From Rhizobacter sp. AJA081-3 (GTDB taxonomy: Bacteria; Pseudomonadota; Gammaproteobacteria; Burkholderiales; Burkholderiaceae_C): DNA of 64,000 bases. Location: the NCBI RefSeq assembly GCF_017795745.1, contig NZ_CP059067.1:4650001-4714000 (forward strand), in the 5' to 3' direction. Under the pieces are notes generated by a model that had not been told where the DNA came from, did no database searches, and saw nothing but the letters and a program-made list of their open reading frames with translations. The position numbers and the translations under genes are program-made. This document shows, piece after piece, positions 36,687 through 47,927 of the stretch (its first letter is position 1; every line of letters starts with the position of its first letter).

Positions 36687-38342
36687 ATGCGTGTCCTGCT
36701 GATGCACCCCAACTACCATTCCGGCGGCGCCGAGATCGCCGGCAACTGGCCGCCCGCCTGGGTGGCCTACCTGACCGGCTACCTGAAGGCCGGCGGCTAC
36801 ACCGACGTCATCTTCGTCGACGCGATGACCAACCACCTGACCGACGATCAGGTGCGCCAGCGCATCGCCGACCTGCAGCCCGACGTGATCGGCTGCACCG
36901 CCATCACGCCGGCGATCTACAAGGCCGAGCGGCTGCTGCAGATCGCCAAGGAAGTGAAGCCCGACGTCGTCACCGTGCTGGGCGGCATCCACGGCACCTT
37001 CATGTACCCGCAGGTGCTGAAGGAAGCGCCGTGGATCGACGCCGTGGTGCGTGGCGAGGGCGAGCAGGTGTTCCTCAACCTCGTCACCGCCGTCGACACC
37101 GGCGACTGGGCACGCGACCGCAACTGCGTGCGCGGCATCGCCTACCTCGACCGCAGCACCGAGGCCGGCAAGGTGGTGGCCACGCCCGCCGAGCCGACCA
37201 TCCAGGACCTGGACCGCATCGCGCCGGACTGGGGCATCCTCGACTGGGGCCAGTACATCTACATCCCGATGGGCGTGCGCGTGGCGATCCCGAACTTCGC
37301 GCGCGGCTGCCCCTTTACCTGCACCTTCTGCAGCCAGTGGAAGTTCTGGCGCGACTACCGCGTGCGCGATCCCATCAAGGTGGTCGACGAGATCGAGACC
37401 CTGGTGCGCGACCACCAGGTCGGCTTCTTCATCCTCGCCGACGAGGAGCCGACCATCCACCGCAAGAAGTTCATCGCCTTCTGCGAAGAGCTCATCAAGC
37501 GCAAGCTGCCGGTGCTGTGGGGCATCAACACCCGCGTGACCGACATCCTGCGCGACGAGAAGCTGCTGCCGATGTTCCGCGAGGCCGGGCTGATCCACGT
37601 CTCGCTCGGCACCGAGGCGGCGGCGCAGCTCAAGCTCGACCGCTTCAACAAGGAAACCACGATCGAGCAGAACAAGAAGGCCATCCGCCTGCTGCGCGAG
37701 GCCGGCATCGTCACCGAGGCGCAGTTCATCGTCGGTCTGGAGAACGAGACCCGCGAGACGCTGGAAGAGACCTACCAGATGGCGCGCGACTGGAACCCCG
37801 ACATGGCCAACTGGGCGATGTACACGCCGTGGCCGTTCAGCGACCTGTTCCAGGAGCTCGGCGACAAGGTCGAGGTGTTCGACTTCGAGAAGTACAACTT
37901 CGTGACGCCGATCATGAAGCCCGAGGCGATGGACCGGGCGGAGCTGCTCGACCGCGTGATGCACAACTACCGCCGCTTCTTCATGAACAAGACCTTCTTC
38001 CAGTACCCCTGGACGCGGGACAAGACGCGGCGCAAGTACCTGATGGGTTGCCTGAAGGCGTTTCTCAAGAGCGGCTTCGAGCGCACCTTCTACGACCTTG
38101 GCCGCGTCGGCTACACCGGCCCGCAGAGCAAGAAGAAGGTCGACTTCGCCTTCGATGCCGGGCGCACCTTCGAGCGGCCCTCGCAGGCGGCCATCGCCGA
38201 GGCCGATGCCGGCTGGGTGACCATGCACGGCCCGAAGATCGAGCACAAGCGTCGCCAGGGTGAGCTGAATGCTGCGATGGCCATCTCGGCCTGCGGCGGC
38301 GGCAGCGAGCAGATGAGCGAGGAAGAGGCGGCCAAGGTGTGA
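36687..38342 (+). CDS. bchE: Anaerobic Mg-protoporphyrin IX monomethyl ester oxidative cyclase
   Basis: A 551-residue cobalamin- and radical-SAM-dependent enzyme forming the isocyclic E ring of (bacterio)chlorophyll using water-derived oxygen, hence the oxygen-independent route. An N-terminal B12-binding-like domain (about 1-140; [28 protein letters not shown]) precedes the radical SAM domain with Cys208, Cys212 and Cys215 in GCPFTCTFC, followed by [12 protein letters not shown] and [13 protein letters not shown]. Full family length. The PpsR-type boxes and overlap with bchJ (GTGA) indicate a regulated bchE-bchJ operon. Confidence 0.96.
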   Translation: MRVLLMHPNYHSGGAEIAGNWPPAWVAYLTGYLKAGGYTDVIFVDAMTNHLTDDQVRQRIADLQPDVIGCTAITPAIYKAERLLQIAKEVKPDVVTVLGGIHGTFMYPQVLKEAPWIDAVVRGEGEQVFLNLVTAVDTGDWARDRNCVRGIAYLDRSTEAGKVVATPAEPTIQDLDRIAPDWGILDWGQYIYIPMGVRVAIPNFARGCPFTCTFCSQWKFWRDYRVRDPIKVVDEIETLVRDHQVGFFILADEEPTIHRKKFIAFCEELIKRKLPVLWGINTRVTDILRDEKLLPMFREAGLIHVSLGTEAAAQLKLDRFNKETTIEQNKKAIRLLREAGIVTEAQFIVGLENETRETLEETYQMARDWNPDMANWAMYTPWPFSDLFQELGDKVEVFDFEKYNFVTPIMKPEAMDRAELLDRVMHNYRRFFMNKTFFQYPWTRDKTRRKYLMGCLKAFLKSGFERTFYDLGRVGYTGPQSKKKVDFAFDAGRTFERPSQAAIAEADAGWVTMHGPKIEHKRRQGELNAAMAISACGGGSEQMSEEEAAKV

Positions 38343-38932
38343 GCACGGCGACCGTCGGCCGCATCGGCCCGAACGCGATCATTCGCGTGGCCGAGGCCTT
38401 GCAGCACCAGCTCGGCGCTTCGATCACGGCCGAGCTGTTCGCGCTCGCCGGCCTGTCGCCCTACCTGGCGGCGCCTCCGCAGCAGATGGTCGACGAGGGC
38501 GAGGCGCGGCGGCTGCACACGGTGCTGCGCAGCGAACTCGGGCCGCGCGTGGCCGCCGAGGTGTCGCGCGAGGCCGGCGTGGCCACCGCCGGGTACCTGC
38601 TCGCCCACCGCATCCCGAAGCCGGTGCAGGCGGTGCTGCGCGTGCTGCCCGCGGCGATGGCGTGCCGCGTGCTGCTCGCCGCGATCCGCCGCCATGCCTG
38701 GACCTTCGCCGGCAGTGGGACATTCGAGGCCGTGGCGGGGCGGCCCACGCTGCTGACGATCCGCGACAACCCGCTGTGCCGCGGCCAGACTAGCGAGGTG
38801 CCGGTGTGCGACTACTACGCCGCCACCTTCGAGCACCTGTTCCGCCAGCTCGTGCACCGCGATACACGCTGCAACGAGCTGAGCTGCGAGGCGCGCGGCG
38901 ACGACGCCTGCCGCTTCGAGCTGCGCTGGTAG
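38339..38932 (+). CDS. bchJ: Bacteriochlorophyll biosynthesis protein BchJ (V4R domain)
   Basis: A 197-residue soluble protein with a 4-vinyl-reductase (V4R) fold; the Cys-rich C-terminal end [20 protein letters not shown] and the DNPLCRG motif are typical. BchJ was once thought to reduce the 8-vinyl group but now is viewed as a substrate carrier that aids that step. It starts with GTG overlapping the bchE stop by 4 bases, so it is translationally coupled to the cyclase. Confidence 0.93.
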   Translation: MSTATVGRIGPNAIIRVAEALQHQLGASITAELFALAGLSPYLAAPPQQMVDEGEARRLHTVLRSELGPRVAAEVSREAGVATAGYLLAHRIPKPVQAVLRVLPAAMACRVLLAAIRRHAWTFAGSGTFEAVAGRPTLLTIRDNPLCRGQTSEVPVCDYYAATFEHLFRQLVHRDTRCNELSCEARGDDACRFELRW

Positions 38933-38937
38933 CCAGC

Positions 38938-40859
<1,922 letters not shown>

Positions 40860-40860
<1 letters not shown>

Positions 40861-41705
40861 TGGCGCAGACCTTCACCGAGAAGCTGGCCGCCGCCGAGCG
40901 CGCCAACGAGTCGCTACTGTGTGTCGGGCTGGACCCCGAGCCCTCCAAGTTCCCCGGCGCCTGGCAGCACGATGCCTCGCGCATCTTCGACTTCTGCGCG
41001 ACCATCGTCGACGCGACGAAAGACCTGGTCATCGCCTTCAAGCCGCAGGTGGCCTACTTTGCCGCGCAGCGCGCCGAAGACCAGCTCGAGCGGCTGATGG
41101 CCCACATCCGCCACGTGGCACCCGGCGTGCCGGTGATTCTCGACGCCAAGCGCGGCGACATCGGCAGCACCGCCGAGCAGTACGCGCTGGAGGCCTTCGA
41201 GCGCTACCGCGCCGACGCGGTGACGCTGTCGCCCTTCATGGGCTTCGACTCGGTCGAGCCCTGGCTCAAGTACGAGAACAAGGGCCTGTTCCTGCTGTGC
41301 CGCACCTCCAACCCCGGCGGCTCGGACCTGCAGTCGCAGCGCCTGGTCACCGGCGACCTGCTCTATGAGCACATCGCCCGGCTCGCCGCCGGCCCCTGGA
41401 ACCGCAGCGGCCAGCTCGGCCTGGTGGTGGGCGCCACCTTCCCGGCCGAGATCGAGCGCGTGCGCGAGCTGGCGCCGACGCTGCCGCTGCTGATCCCCGG
41501 CGTGGGCGCGCAGGGCGGCGATGCACTGGCCACCGTGCGAGCCGGCTGGCGCGGCAGCGCCGAACGCACCACCGCGCCGGTGGTGGTGAACTCCTCGCGC
41601 GCCATCCTGTACGCCAGCCGCGGCAACGAATTCGCCGCCGCGGCACGCTCGGCCGCACTGGCCACGCGTGCATCCTTGGCGGCGGGCCGCGACTCAGCGG
41701 GTTAA
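40860..41705 (+). CDS. pyrF: Orotidine 5'-phosphate decarboxylase (type 2)
   Basis: A 281-residue TIM-barrel enzyme making UMP from OMP. Catalytic Asp95-Lys97-Asp100 lie in LDAKRGDIG; the phosphate region is LLIPGVGAQGGD and the length matches the longer type 2 (mycobacterial/proteobacterial) group. Its ATG overlaps the purB stop, so the two nucleotide-synthesis genes are coupled. Confidence 0.95.
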
Positions 41706-41710
41706 ACCCG

Positions 41711-41727
41711 GCCTGAGCCCAGGCTTT
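41711..41727 (+). terminator. Intrinsic terminator after pyrF
   Basis: GCCTG-AGCC-CAGGC followed by TTTT, six bases after the pyrF stop. It is short but has the correct stem-loop-U-tract layout and separates pyrF from the kinase genes. Confidence 0.6.
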
Positions 41728-41771
41728 TCGGGGCAGACTGACCACAGGCCCCGCGGGCCATCGCCGTCACC

Positions 41772-44603
41772 TTGAATCCGACCTTGCTCACCGATCCGCG
41801 CCACGACGCTCGTGCGTTCGTGCGCCGCTACATCTTCGGCACCTCCGCCGTGCTCAGCGGCATCGGTGCGCTGCTGATGGCCACGAATGGGGCCATGCCG
41901 ATGCCCGGCCGGCTGTGGATGTTCATCGGCTTCCTGTCTTCCACCGCCTTCAGCCTGATCGCCTGGCGCTGGACGGGGCTTCGCAGCGACATCGGCATGC
42001 TGGTCACCTGCATCGCCGGCCTGCTGCTGATCGGCGGTACCTCGGTGCTCAGTGGCGCCGGCCTGAACGCTCCGGTGATCGGTTTCCTGTGCGTGGCACC
42101 GTTCGTGATGAGCGCCACCGTGAACAGCCGGCTGGGCCTGCTGGTCGCCGCGGCTGGCGCGGTGCTGCTGATGGCGCTGGCTTGGGCCGAACAAGGCGGC
42201 TGGCTGCCCGGCGGCAATGCCGTGGCCTCGCTGCCACTGCCGCGCCGTCTCGTGACCCTGCTCGTGCTGGTGGGAGTGGGCTTGGCGGCCGGACACCTGG
42301 TGAGCCGCGTCTTCGACCACTATCTCGGCGCCAGTCGTGATCGCGAGATGCGCTTTCGCGGCTTGCTGGGCATCGCCGCGGATTCGTACTGGGAGATGAA
42401 CGAGCAGTACATCGTCACGGCAGTGTGGCGCCGCCAGAGCGATCAGCGCTTCCTGCCGACCCCGCAGCCGATGACGCGGCCCTGGGATCAGGAGGGCATG
42501 CTGTACGACGAAGGCGCGCTCGCGGCCCACCAGGCCGACCTGCAGGCACGCAGGCCGTTCCGCGACCTGCACGTGCGCTGGCGCCGGCCCGACGGCAGCC
42601 TGCGCCACGAACTGGTCAGCGGCGAGCCGCGCTTCGACGACGGCGGCCGCTTCCTCGGCTACTGGGGCGTGTCGCGCGACATCAGCGATCGTGTTGCCGC
42701 GGCGGAGGCACTGCGCCGTTCCGAGGCGATGCTGTCGCACCTGGTGACGACCAGCCCCGACCTGATCACCTTGACCGACCTGTCCACCGGACGCTACGTG
42801 ATGGTCAACGAGGCCTTCACACGCTTCTCCGGCCACAGCGCCGCCGAGGCGCTGGGCCGCACCGCGCTCGAGCTGGGCGTGTGGGTCAGCCCGCAGGCGC
42901 GCGAGGACTTCCTGCAACGTCTGCGCGAGCAGGGCTCGGTGAAGGACCTGCCCATCGTGTTCGTCTCGAAGTCGGGGCTGCGCTACTCGCTGCTGATCTC
43001 GGCGGCCAGCTTCGAGATGGAAGGCGGCCGCTACCTCGTGCTCAATGGCCGCGACGTGACCGCCGCCGAGACGGCCCGCCTGGCGCACGAGGCGGTGCTG
43101 CAGAACGCCTCGCTGGGCATCGCCTTCACGCGCGCACAGGTCTTCGTGCAGGCCAACCCGGCGCTCGAGAAGATGCTCGGCTGGCCGCCGGGCGGCCTGC
43201 TCGGCCAGCCCGGGCGCGCGGTCTGGGCCAGCGATGACGAGTACCTGGAAGTCGGCACCTTGATCGGCTCCGCGCTGGCGCGCGGCGAGTCGGTCGAGAT
43301 CGTGCGCGAGCTCACGCGCCGCGACGGCGTGAAGTTCTGGTGTCGCATGCTGGCCAAGGCGGTGGACCCGCGCCACCCGATGGCCGGCGGCACGATCTGG
43401 ATCGTCGAGGACATCACCGAGCGCCGCCGCGTCGAGCAGGCGCTGGCCAAGGCCCGCGACGATGCCGAGGCGGCCAACCGCGCGAAGAGCGCCTTCCTCG
43501 CCAACACCAGCCACGAGATCCGCACGCCGCTGAACGGCCTGGTCGGCCTGGCGCGGCTGGCGCGGCGGCCCGACGTCGACGAGGCTCGCCGCCGGCAGTA
43601 CCTGGACCAGATCGCCGACAGCGCCGAGACGCTGTCGGCGGTGATCTCAGACGTGCTCGACCTGTCGAAGATCGAGGCCGGCAAGCTCGACGTCGAGCAG
43701 CTCGCCTTCGATCTTCATGCGCTGCTCGAGTCGCTGCGCCAGGTGTACGGCACGCTGGCCGATGCGCGCGGCCTGGAGTTCGGCTTCACGCGGGGCGCCG
43801 GCGTGCCGCAATGGGTGTGGGGCGACCCGGTGCGCGTGCGCCAGGTGCTCGGCAACTTCCTCAACAACGCATTGAAGTTCACCGCCAAGGGCAGCGTGCA
43901 GTTGCGGGCCGTGGTCGATGGCGGCGACACGCTGCGATTCGAGGTCGAGGACACTGGCCCGGGCATCACGCACGAGGTGCGCGCCCGGCTGTTCCAGCCC
44001 TTCACGCAGGCCGACCAGTCGACCACGCGCCGCTTCGGCGGCAGCGGCCTGGGCCTGTCGATCTGCCGCGAACTGGCGACGCTGATGCACGGCACGGTCG
44101 GCGTCGAAAGCGAGCCGGGCCGCGGCAGCCGCTTCTGGGCCGCGTTGCCGCTGCCCGCCACCGAGGCACCGGCACACGACTCGGGTTTCGGCGTGCTCGA
44201 TCCTTCGCCCTTGGCGGACGCGCGCGTGCTGATGGTCGAGGACAACGCGGTCAACATGACCATCGCGGTGGCCATGCTCGAGCAGTGGGGCGTGTCGGTC
44301 GACCAGGCCCTCGACGGCGCGCAGGCCGTGCAGGCCGTCGAGCGCGCGGCGGCGCAGGGCCGGCCGTTCGACCTGGTGCTGATGGATGTGCAGATGCCGG
44401 TGATGAGCGGCTACGAGGCCACGCGATTGCTGCGCGAACGGCCCGCCGGAGACCGGCTGCCGATCATCGCGCTGACCGCCGCGGCGCTGAGCTCCGAGCG
44501 CGAGCAGGCGCTGGCCAGCGGCATGAACGGCTTCCTGACCAAGCCGATCGACGCGCAACAACTGCACGATTCCCTGGTGACCGCCCTCGGACGCTCGTCG
44601 TAA
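41772..44603 (+). CDS. Membrane hybrid histidine kinase with PAS domains and receiver (paralogue 1)
   Basis: About 943 residues: five to six N-terminal membrane helices (about 20-185), a PAS-like region (about 195-310), two further PAS domains (about 315-575), HisKA box ANTSHEIRTPLNGLVGL (His near 580), HATPase_c with NFLNNALKFTA, DTGPGI and GGSGLGLSICREL, and a receiver with phospho-Asp near 872 in LVLMDVQMPV and Lys in FLTKPID. The first in-frame start is TTG 41772; a GTG at about 41820 is also possible, so the N-terminus is uncertain. It is followed 87 bases later by a paralogue with the same architecture. Confidence 0.9.
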   Translation: MNPTLLTDPRHDARAFVRRYIFGTSAVLSGIGALLMATNGAMPMPGRLWMFIGFLSSTAFSLIAWRWTGLRSDIGMLVTCIAGLLLIGGTSVLSGAGLNAPVIGFLCVAPFVMSATVNSRLGLLVAAAGAVLLMALAWAEQGGWLPGGNAVASLPLPRRLVTLLVLVGVGLAAGHLVSRVFDHYLGASRDREMRFRGLLGIAADSYWEMNEQYIVTAVWRRQSDQRFLPTPQPMTRPWDQEGMLYDEGALAAHQADLQARRPFRDLHVRWRRPDGSLRHELVSGEPRFDDGGRFLGYWGVSRDISDRVAAAEALRRSEAMLSHLVTTSPDLITLTDLSTGRYVMVNEAFTRFSGHSAAEALGRTALELGVWVSPQAREDFLQRLREQGSVKDLPIVFVSKSGLRYSLLISAASFEMEGGRYLVLNGRDVTAAETARLAHEAVLQNASLGIAFTRAQVFVQANPALEKMLGWPPGGLLGQPGRAVWASDDEYLEVGTLIGSALARGESVEIVRELTRRDGVKFWCRMLAKAVDPRHPMAGGTIWIVEDITERRRVEQALAKARDDAEAANRAKSAFLANTSHEIRTPLNGLVGLARLARRPDVDEARRRQYLDQIADSAETLSAVISDVLDLSKIEAGKLDVEQLAFDLHALLESLRQVYGTLADARGLEFGFTRGAGVPQWVWGDPVRVRQVLGNFLNNALKFTAKGSVQLRAVVDGGDTLRFEVEDTGPGITHEVRARLFQPFTQADQSTTRRFGGSGLGLSICRELATLMHGTVGVESEPGRGSRFWAALPLPATEAPAHDSGFGVLDPSPLADARVLMVEDNAVNMTIAVAMLEQWGVSVDQALDGAQAVQAVERAAAQGRPFDLVLMDVQMPVMSGYEATRLLRERPAGDRLPIIALTAAALSSEREQALASGMNGFLTKPIDAQQLHDSLVTALGRSS

Positions 44604-44690
44604 CATCACGTCGCCCTGCGCCGCGCGAACCCGCCCGGCACGCGGGTGCCCCTTCGAACGACGCCGAGCCCCCGAGCGGGGACGAGACCG

Positions 44691-47600
44691 ATGAGCCTTC
44701 GCCCCCGCGTGAACGCGGTCGAAACGCCCGATGCCGTGCGACGCCTGGTCGGCCCGCTGTATTTCGGCACGGCCATCGGCGCCGCGCTGGCCGGCGCGGC
44801 CATCTTTCTGCTGCTGCCCACGCCGGTATCGGCGCCCACGCGTGCCGCACTGTGCGCCGCCTTCGTCGCCTACGCGATGTTCGCCGCCTGGGCACTGCGC
44901 GCCAGCCGGCGCAGCAGCTTCCCGATGAACGCGGCCTTGCTGGCCGTCTCGGCGATCGCCGTGGTGCTCGCGGTGTCAGCCAGCGTGGCGCTCGGCGACG
45001 GCCTGCGCAACCCGGCGATCGCCTTCGGCGCGCTGGTGGTGTGCATGCTCGGGGCCGTCGGAGGCGTTCGCCATGGCATCGGGCTGGCGATCCTGAATGC
45101 GCTGTCGGTCGGCGCCCTCGGCTGGGGCCACCTCAGCGGCCGCCTGCCGGCGCCGCCGGGCGCGGTGTCGGTGCAGGTGCTGTGCGCCATCCACTGGCTG
45201 CTGATCGGCTGTGGCGTGGCCGGGGGCGCGCTGATCTCGCGCGTGCTCGATCACTACCTTGCCGAGAGCGCGCAGCGCGAGCGGCGCTTCCGCGAACTGC
45301 TGGGCATCGCGGTCGACTGGTACTGGGAGCAGGACGAGGAGTTCCGCTTCAGCCGCGTCACCGAGAGCCGCGCCGGCGTCGCCACGCTGTCGCCGCAGCG
45401 AGCAATCGGCCGTACGCCCTGGGAGCACACCGGCCTGGGTCTGGACGACGAACAGCTCGATGCCCACCGCGCCGACCTCGAGGCACACCGCCCGTTCAGC
45501 AACCTCGTCACCTCGAGCCACGATGCGCAGGGGCGGCTGCGCCATCTCGCGCTCAGCGGCGAGCCGAAGTTCGACGCCGACGGCGTTTTCCAGGGTTACT
45601 GGGGCGTGGGCCGCGACGTGACGGCGCAGGTGCGCGCGCAGCAGGCGGTGGCGGCCAGCGAGATGCGCTACCGCACGCTGTTCGCACGCTCGCCGTCGCC
45701 GCTGGTGCTGCATCGCCGTGGCACGGTGCTCGACGCCAACGAGGCCGCCGCCCGGCTGTTCGGCTACCGCGATGCGCAGGCCATGAAGGGCAGCAACGTG
45801 CTCGACCACTTCACCGCCGTCGAGCAGCGGCACACGGTGCGCGAGCGCATCGCGCTGTCCGAGCAGCTCGCCGTCGGCCAGGCGCTGCCGGTGGTCGACT
45901 ACCAGATGAATGCGCTCGATGGCCGGCCGTTCGCCGTGCAGGCCACCGCGGTGTGCGTGGACAGCGCCGCCGGCCCGGCCCTGCTGACCATCTACGTCGA
46001 CATCACCGCGCGCAAGGCCGCCGAGGCCGCGCTGCGCCGCTCGGAGGCGCTGCTCTCGCACCTGTTCGCCACCAGCCCCGACTGCCTGACGCTGTCGGAG
46101 TTCGACAGCGGCCGCTACGCGCTGGTCAACGACTGCTTCCTGCAGGTGGCCGGCTACCGCCGCGACGAGGTGATCGGCCGCACCGCGCTGGAGCTCGGCA
46201 TCTGGCAGCAGCCCGGCGACCGCGACGCCTTTTCCGAGACGATCCGCCGCCAGGGCAGCGTGCAGGGGCTGCCGGTGACCTTCCGTCGCCGCGACGGCAA
46301 GCGCATCCCGATGCTGATCTCCGGGGCACGCTTCGACTTCGACGGCCAGCGTTTCCTCGTGCTCGCCGCACGCGACGTCAGCACCAGCGAGCAGACGCGG
46401 CTGGAGGTCGAGGCCATCCTCAACACTGTGACGCTGGCCATTGCCTTCGTGCGCGAGCAGCGCATCGTGCGCATCAACGCGCGGCACCGCGAGATGTTCG
46501 GCTGGAGCGAGGACGAGCTGCGCAGCGCCACGCTCAGCGTGCTGTGGCCGGACCCATCCGGCTTCCAGGGCATGCGCCGGCAGGCCATCACCAAGCTGCG
46601 CCAGAAGCATGGCTACGAGTGCGAGACGCAGCTCAAGCGCCGCGACGGCAGCCTGTTCTGGTGCCGGCTTCAGGCACAGTCGGTCGACCCGTCCAACCCG
46701 ATCGGCGGCGGCACGATCTGGTCGGCCGAGGACATCACCGAGCGGCGCCAGACCCAGCAGGCGCTGGCCGACGCGCGCGACGCGGCCGAAGCCGCCAGCC
46801 GCGCGAAGAGCGCTTTCCTGGCCAACACCAGCCACGAGATCCGCACGCCGCTGAACGGCCTGCTCGGCCTGGCGCGGCTGGCGATGCAGCCGGGGCAGAC
46901 CGAGCAACGCCGCCAGCAGTACCTGGCGCAGATCGTCGACAGCACGCAGAGCCTGGCGGGCATCATCAGCGACATCCTCGACCTGTCGAAAGTCGAGGCC
47001 GGACGCATCACGCTGGAGGACGTGCCCTTCGGCCTGCGCGACACCGTCGCCTCGGTGCACCATGCCTACCTGTCGCTGGCCGAGGGCAAGGACCTGGCGC
47101 TGGTGCTGTCGATCGCCGACGAGGTGCCCGAGACCGTGCGCGGCGACCCGCTGCGCGTGCGGCAGATTCTCACCAATCTGGTGGCCAACGCGATCAAGTT
47201 CACCGAACGCGGCAGCGTGCGCATCGAAGCGAGCGTGCGCGGCGACCGGATCCGCCTGGCCGTGCACGACACCGGGCCGGGCATCGACGCGGACACGCAG
47301 CAGCGCCTGTTCGAGCCGTTCTCGCAGGCCGACGATTCGACCACCCGGCGTTATGGCGGCACGGGCCTGGGCCTGTCGATCTGCCGCGAGCTCGCGCAGC
47401 TGATGGGCGGCAGCGTCGGCATCAACAGCGCGCCCGGCTACGGCAGCGCCTTCTGGGCCGACCTGCCGCTGCCTGCGGCCGCCGCCACGCCGGCGCCGCA
47501 CACCGGCAACGATCTGCTCGCGCCGCTGCAAGGCGGCCGCGTGCTCATCGCCGAGGACAACCCGGTGAACATGCTGATCGCCGTGGCCATGCTCGAGCAA

Positions 47601-47924
47601 TGGGGCCTGGATGTCGCGCAGGCGGGCGACGGCGCGGCCGCCGTCGATGCGGTGAACGCGGCGGCCGCCGCCGGCCGGCCCTTCGACCTGGTGCTGATGG
47701 ACGTGCACATGCCGGTGCTCAGCGGCCACGCCGCCGTACGGCAGCTGCGCGAGCGCTTCGACGCCGAGGCCCTGCCCATCGTCGCGCTGACGGCCGCCGC
47801 GTTGACCTCCGAGCGCGACGAGGCGCTGGCTGCCGGCATGAACGACTTCCTCACCAAGCCGATCGACGTGGCGCGACTGCGCGAGACGCTGGCCCGCCAC
47901 CTGCGGCGCACCGCCGCGGCCTGA
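44691..47924 (+). CDS. Membrane hybrid histidine kinase with PAS domains and receiver (paralogue 2)
   Basis: About 1077 residues with the same plan as the preceding gene plus one more PAS domain: N-terminal membrane helices (about 20-185), a string of PAS domains (about 205-690; DITARKAAEAALRRSEALLSH, in part, links two), HisKA box ANTSHEIRTPLNGLLGL (His near 714), N box LVANAIKFTERGS, DTGPGI, GGTGLGLSICREL and a receiver with Asp near 1003 in LVLMDVHMPV and FLTKPID. Start ATG 44691 follows a GGGG ribosome site. No DNA-binding or HPt partner gene is adjacent, so the signalling output is unknown. Confidence 0.9.
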   Translation: MSLRPRVNAVETPDAVRRLVGPLYFGTAIGAALAGAAIFLLLPTPVSAPTRAALCAAFVAYAMFAAWALRASRRSSFPMNAALLAVSAIAVVLAVSASVALGDGLRNPAIAFGALVVCMLGAVGGVRHGIGLAILNALSVGALGWGHLSGRLPAPPGAVSVQVLCAIHWLLIGCGVAGGALISRVLDHYLAESAQRERRFRELLGIAVDWYWEQDEEFRFSRVTESRAGVATLSPQRAIGRTPWEHTGLGLDDEQLDAHRADLEAHRPFSNLVTSSHDAQGRLRHLALSGEPKFDADGVFQGYWGVGRDVTAQVRAQQAVAASEMRYRTLFARSPSPLVLHRRGTVLDANEAAARLFGYRDAQAMKGSNVLDHFTAVEQRHTVRERIALSEQLAVGQALPVVDYQMNALDGRPFAVQATAVCVDSAAGPALLTIYVDITARKAAEAALRRSEALLSHLFATSPDCLTLSEFDSGRYALVNDCFLQVAGYRRDEVIGRTALELGIWQQPGDRDAFSETIRRQGSVQGLPVTFRRRDGKRIPMLISGARFDFDGQRFLVLAARDVSTSEQTRLEVEAILNTVTLAIAFVREQRIVRINARHREMFGWSEDELRSATLSVLWPDPSGFQGMRRQAITKLRQKHGYECETQLKRRDGSLFWCRLQAQSVDPSNPIGGGTIWSAEDITERRQTQQALADARDAAEAASRAKSAFLANTSHEIRTPLNGLLGLARLAMQPGQTEQRRQQYLAQIVDSTQSLAGIISDILDLSKVEAGRITLEDVPFGLRDTVASVHHAYLSLAEGKDLALVLSIADEVPETVRGDPLRVRQILTNLVANAIKFTERGSVRIEASVRGDRIRLAVHDTGPGIDADTQQRLFEPFSQADDSTTRRYGGTGLGLSICRELAQLMGGSVGINSAPGYGSAFWADLPLPAAAATPAPHTGNDLLAPLQGGRVLIAEDNPVNMLIAVAMLEQWGLDVAQAGDGAAAVDAVNAAAAAGRPFDLVLMDVHMPVLSGHAAVRQLRERFDAEALPIVALTAAALTSERDEALAAGMNDFLTKPIDVARLRETLARHLRRTAAA

Positions 47925-47927
47925 CGA

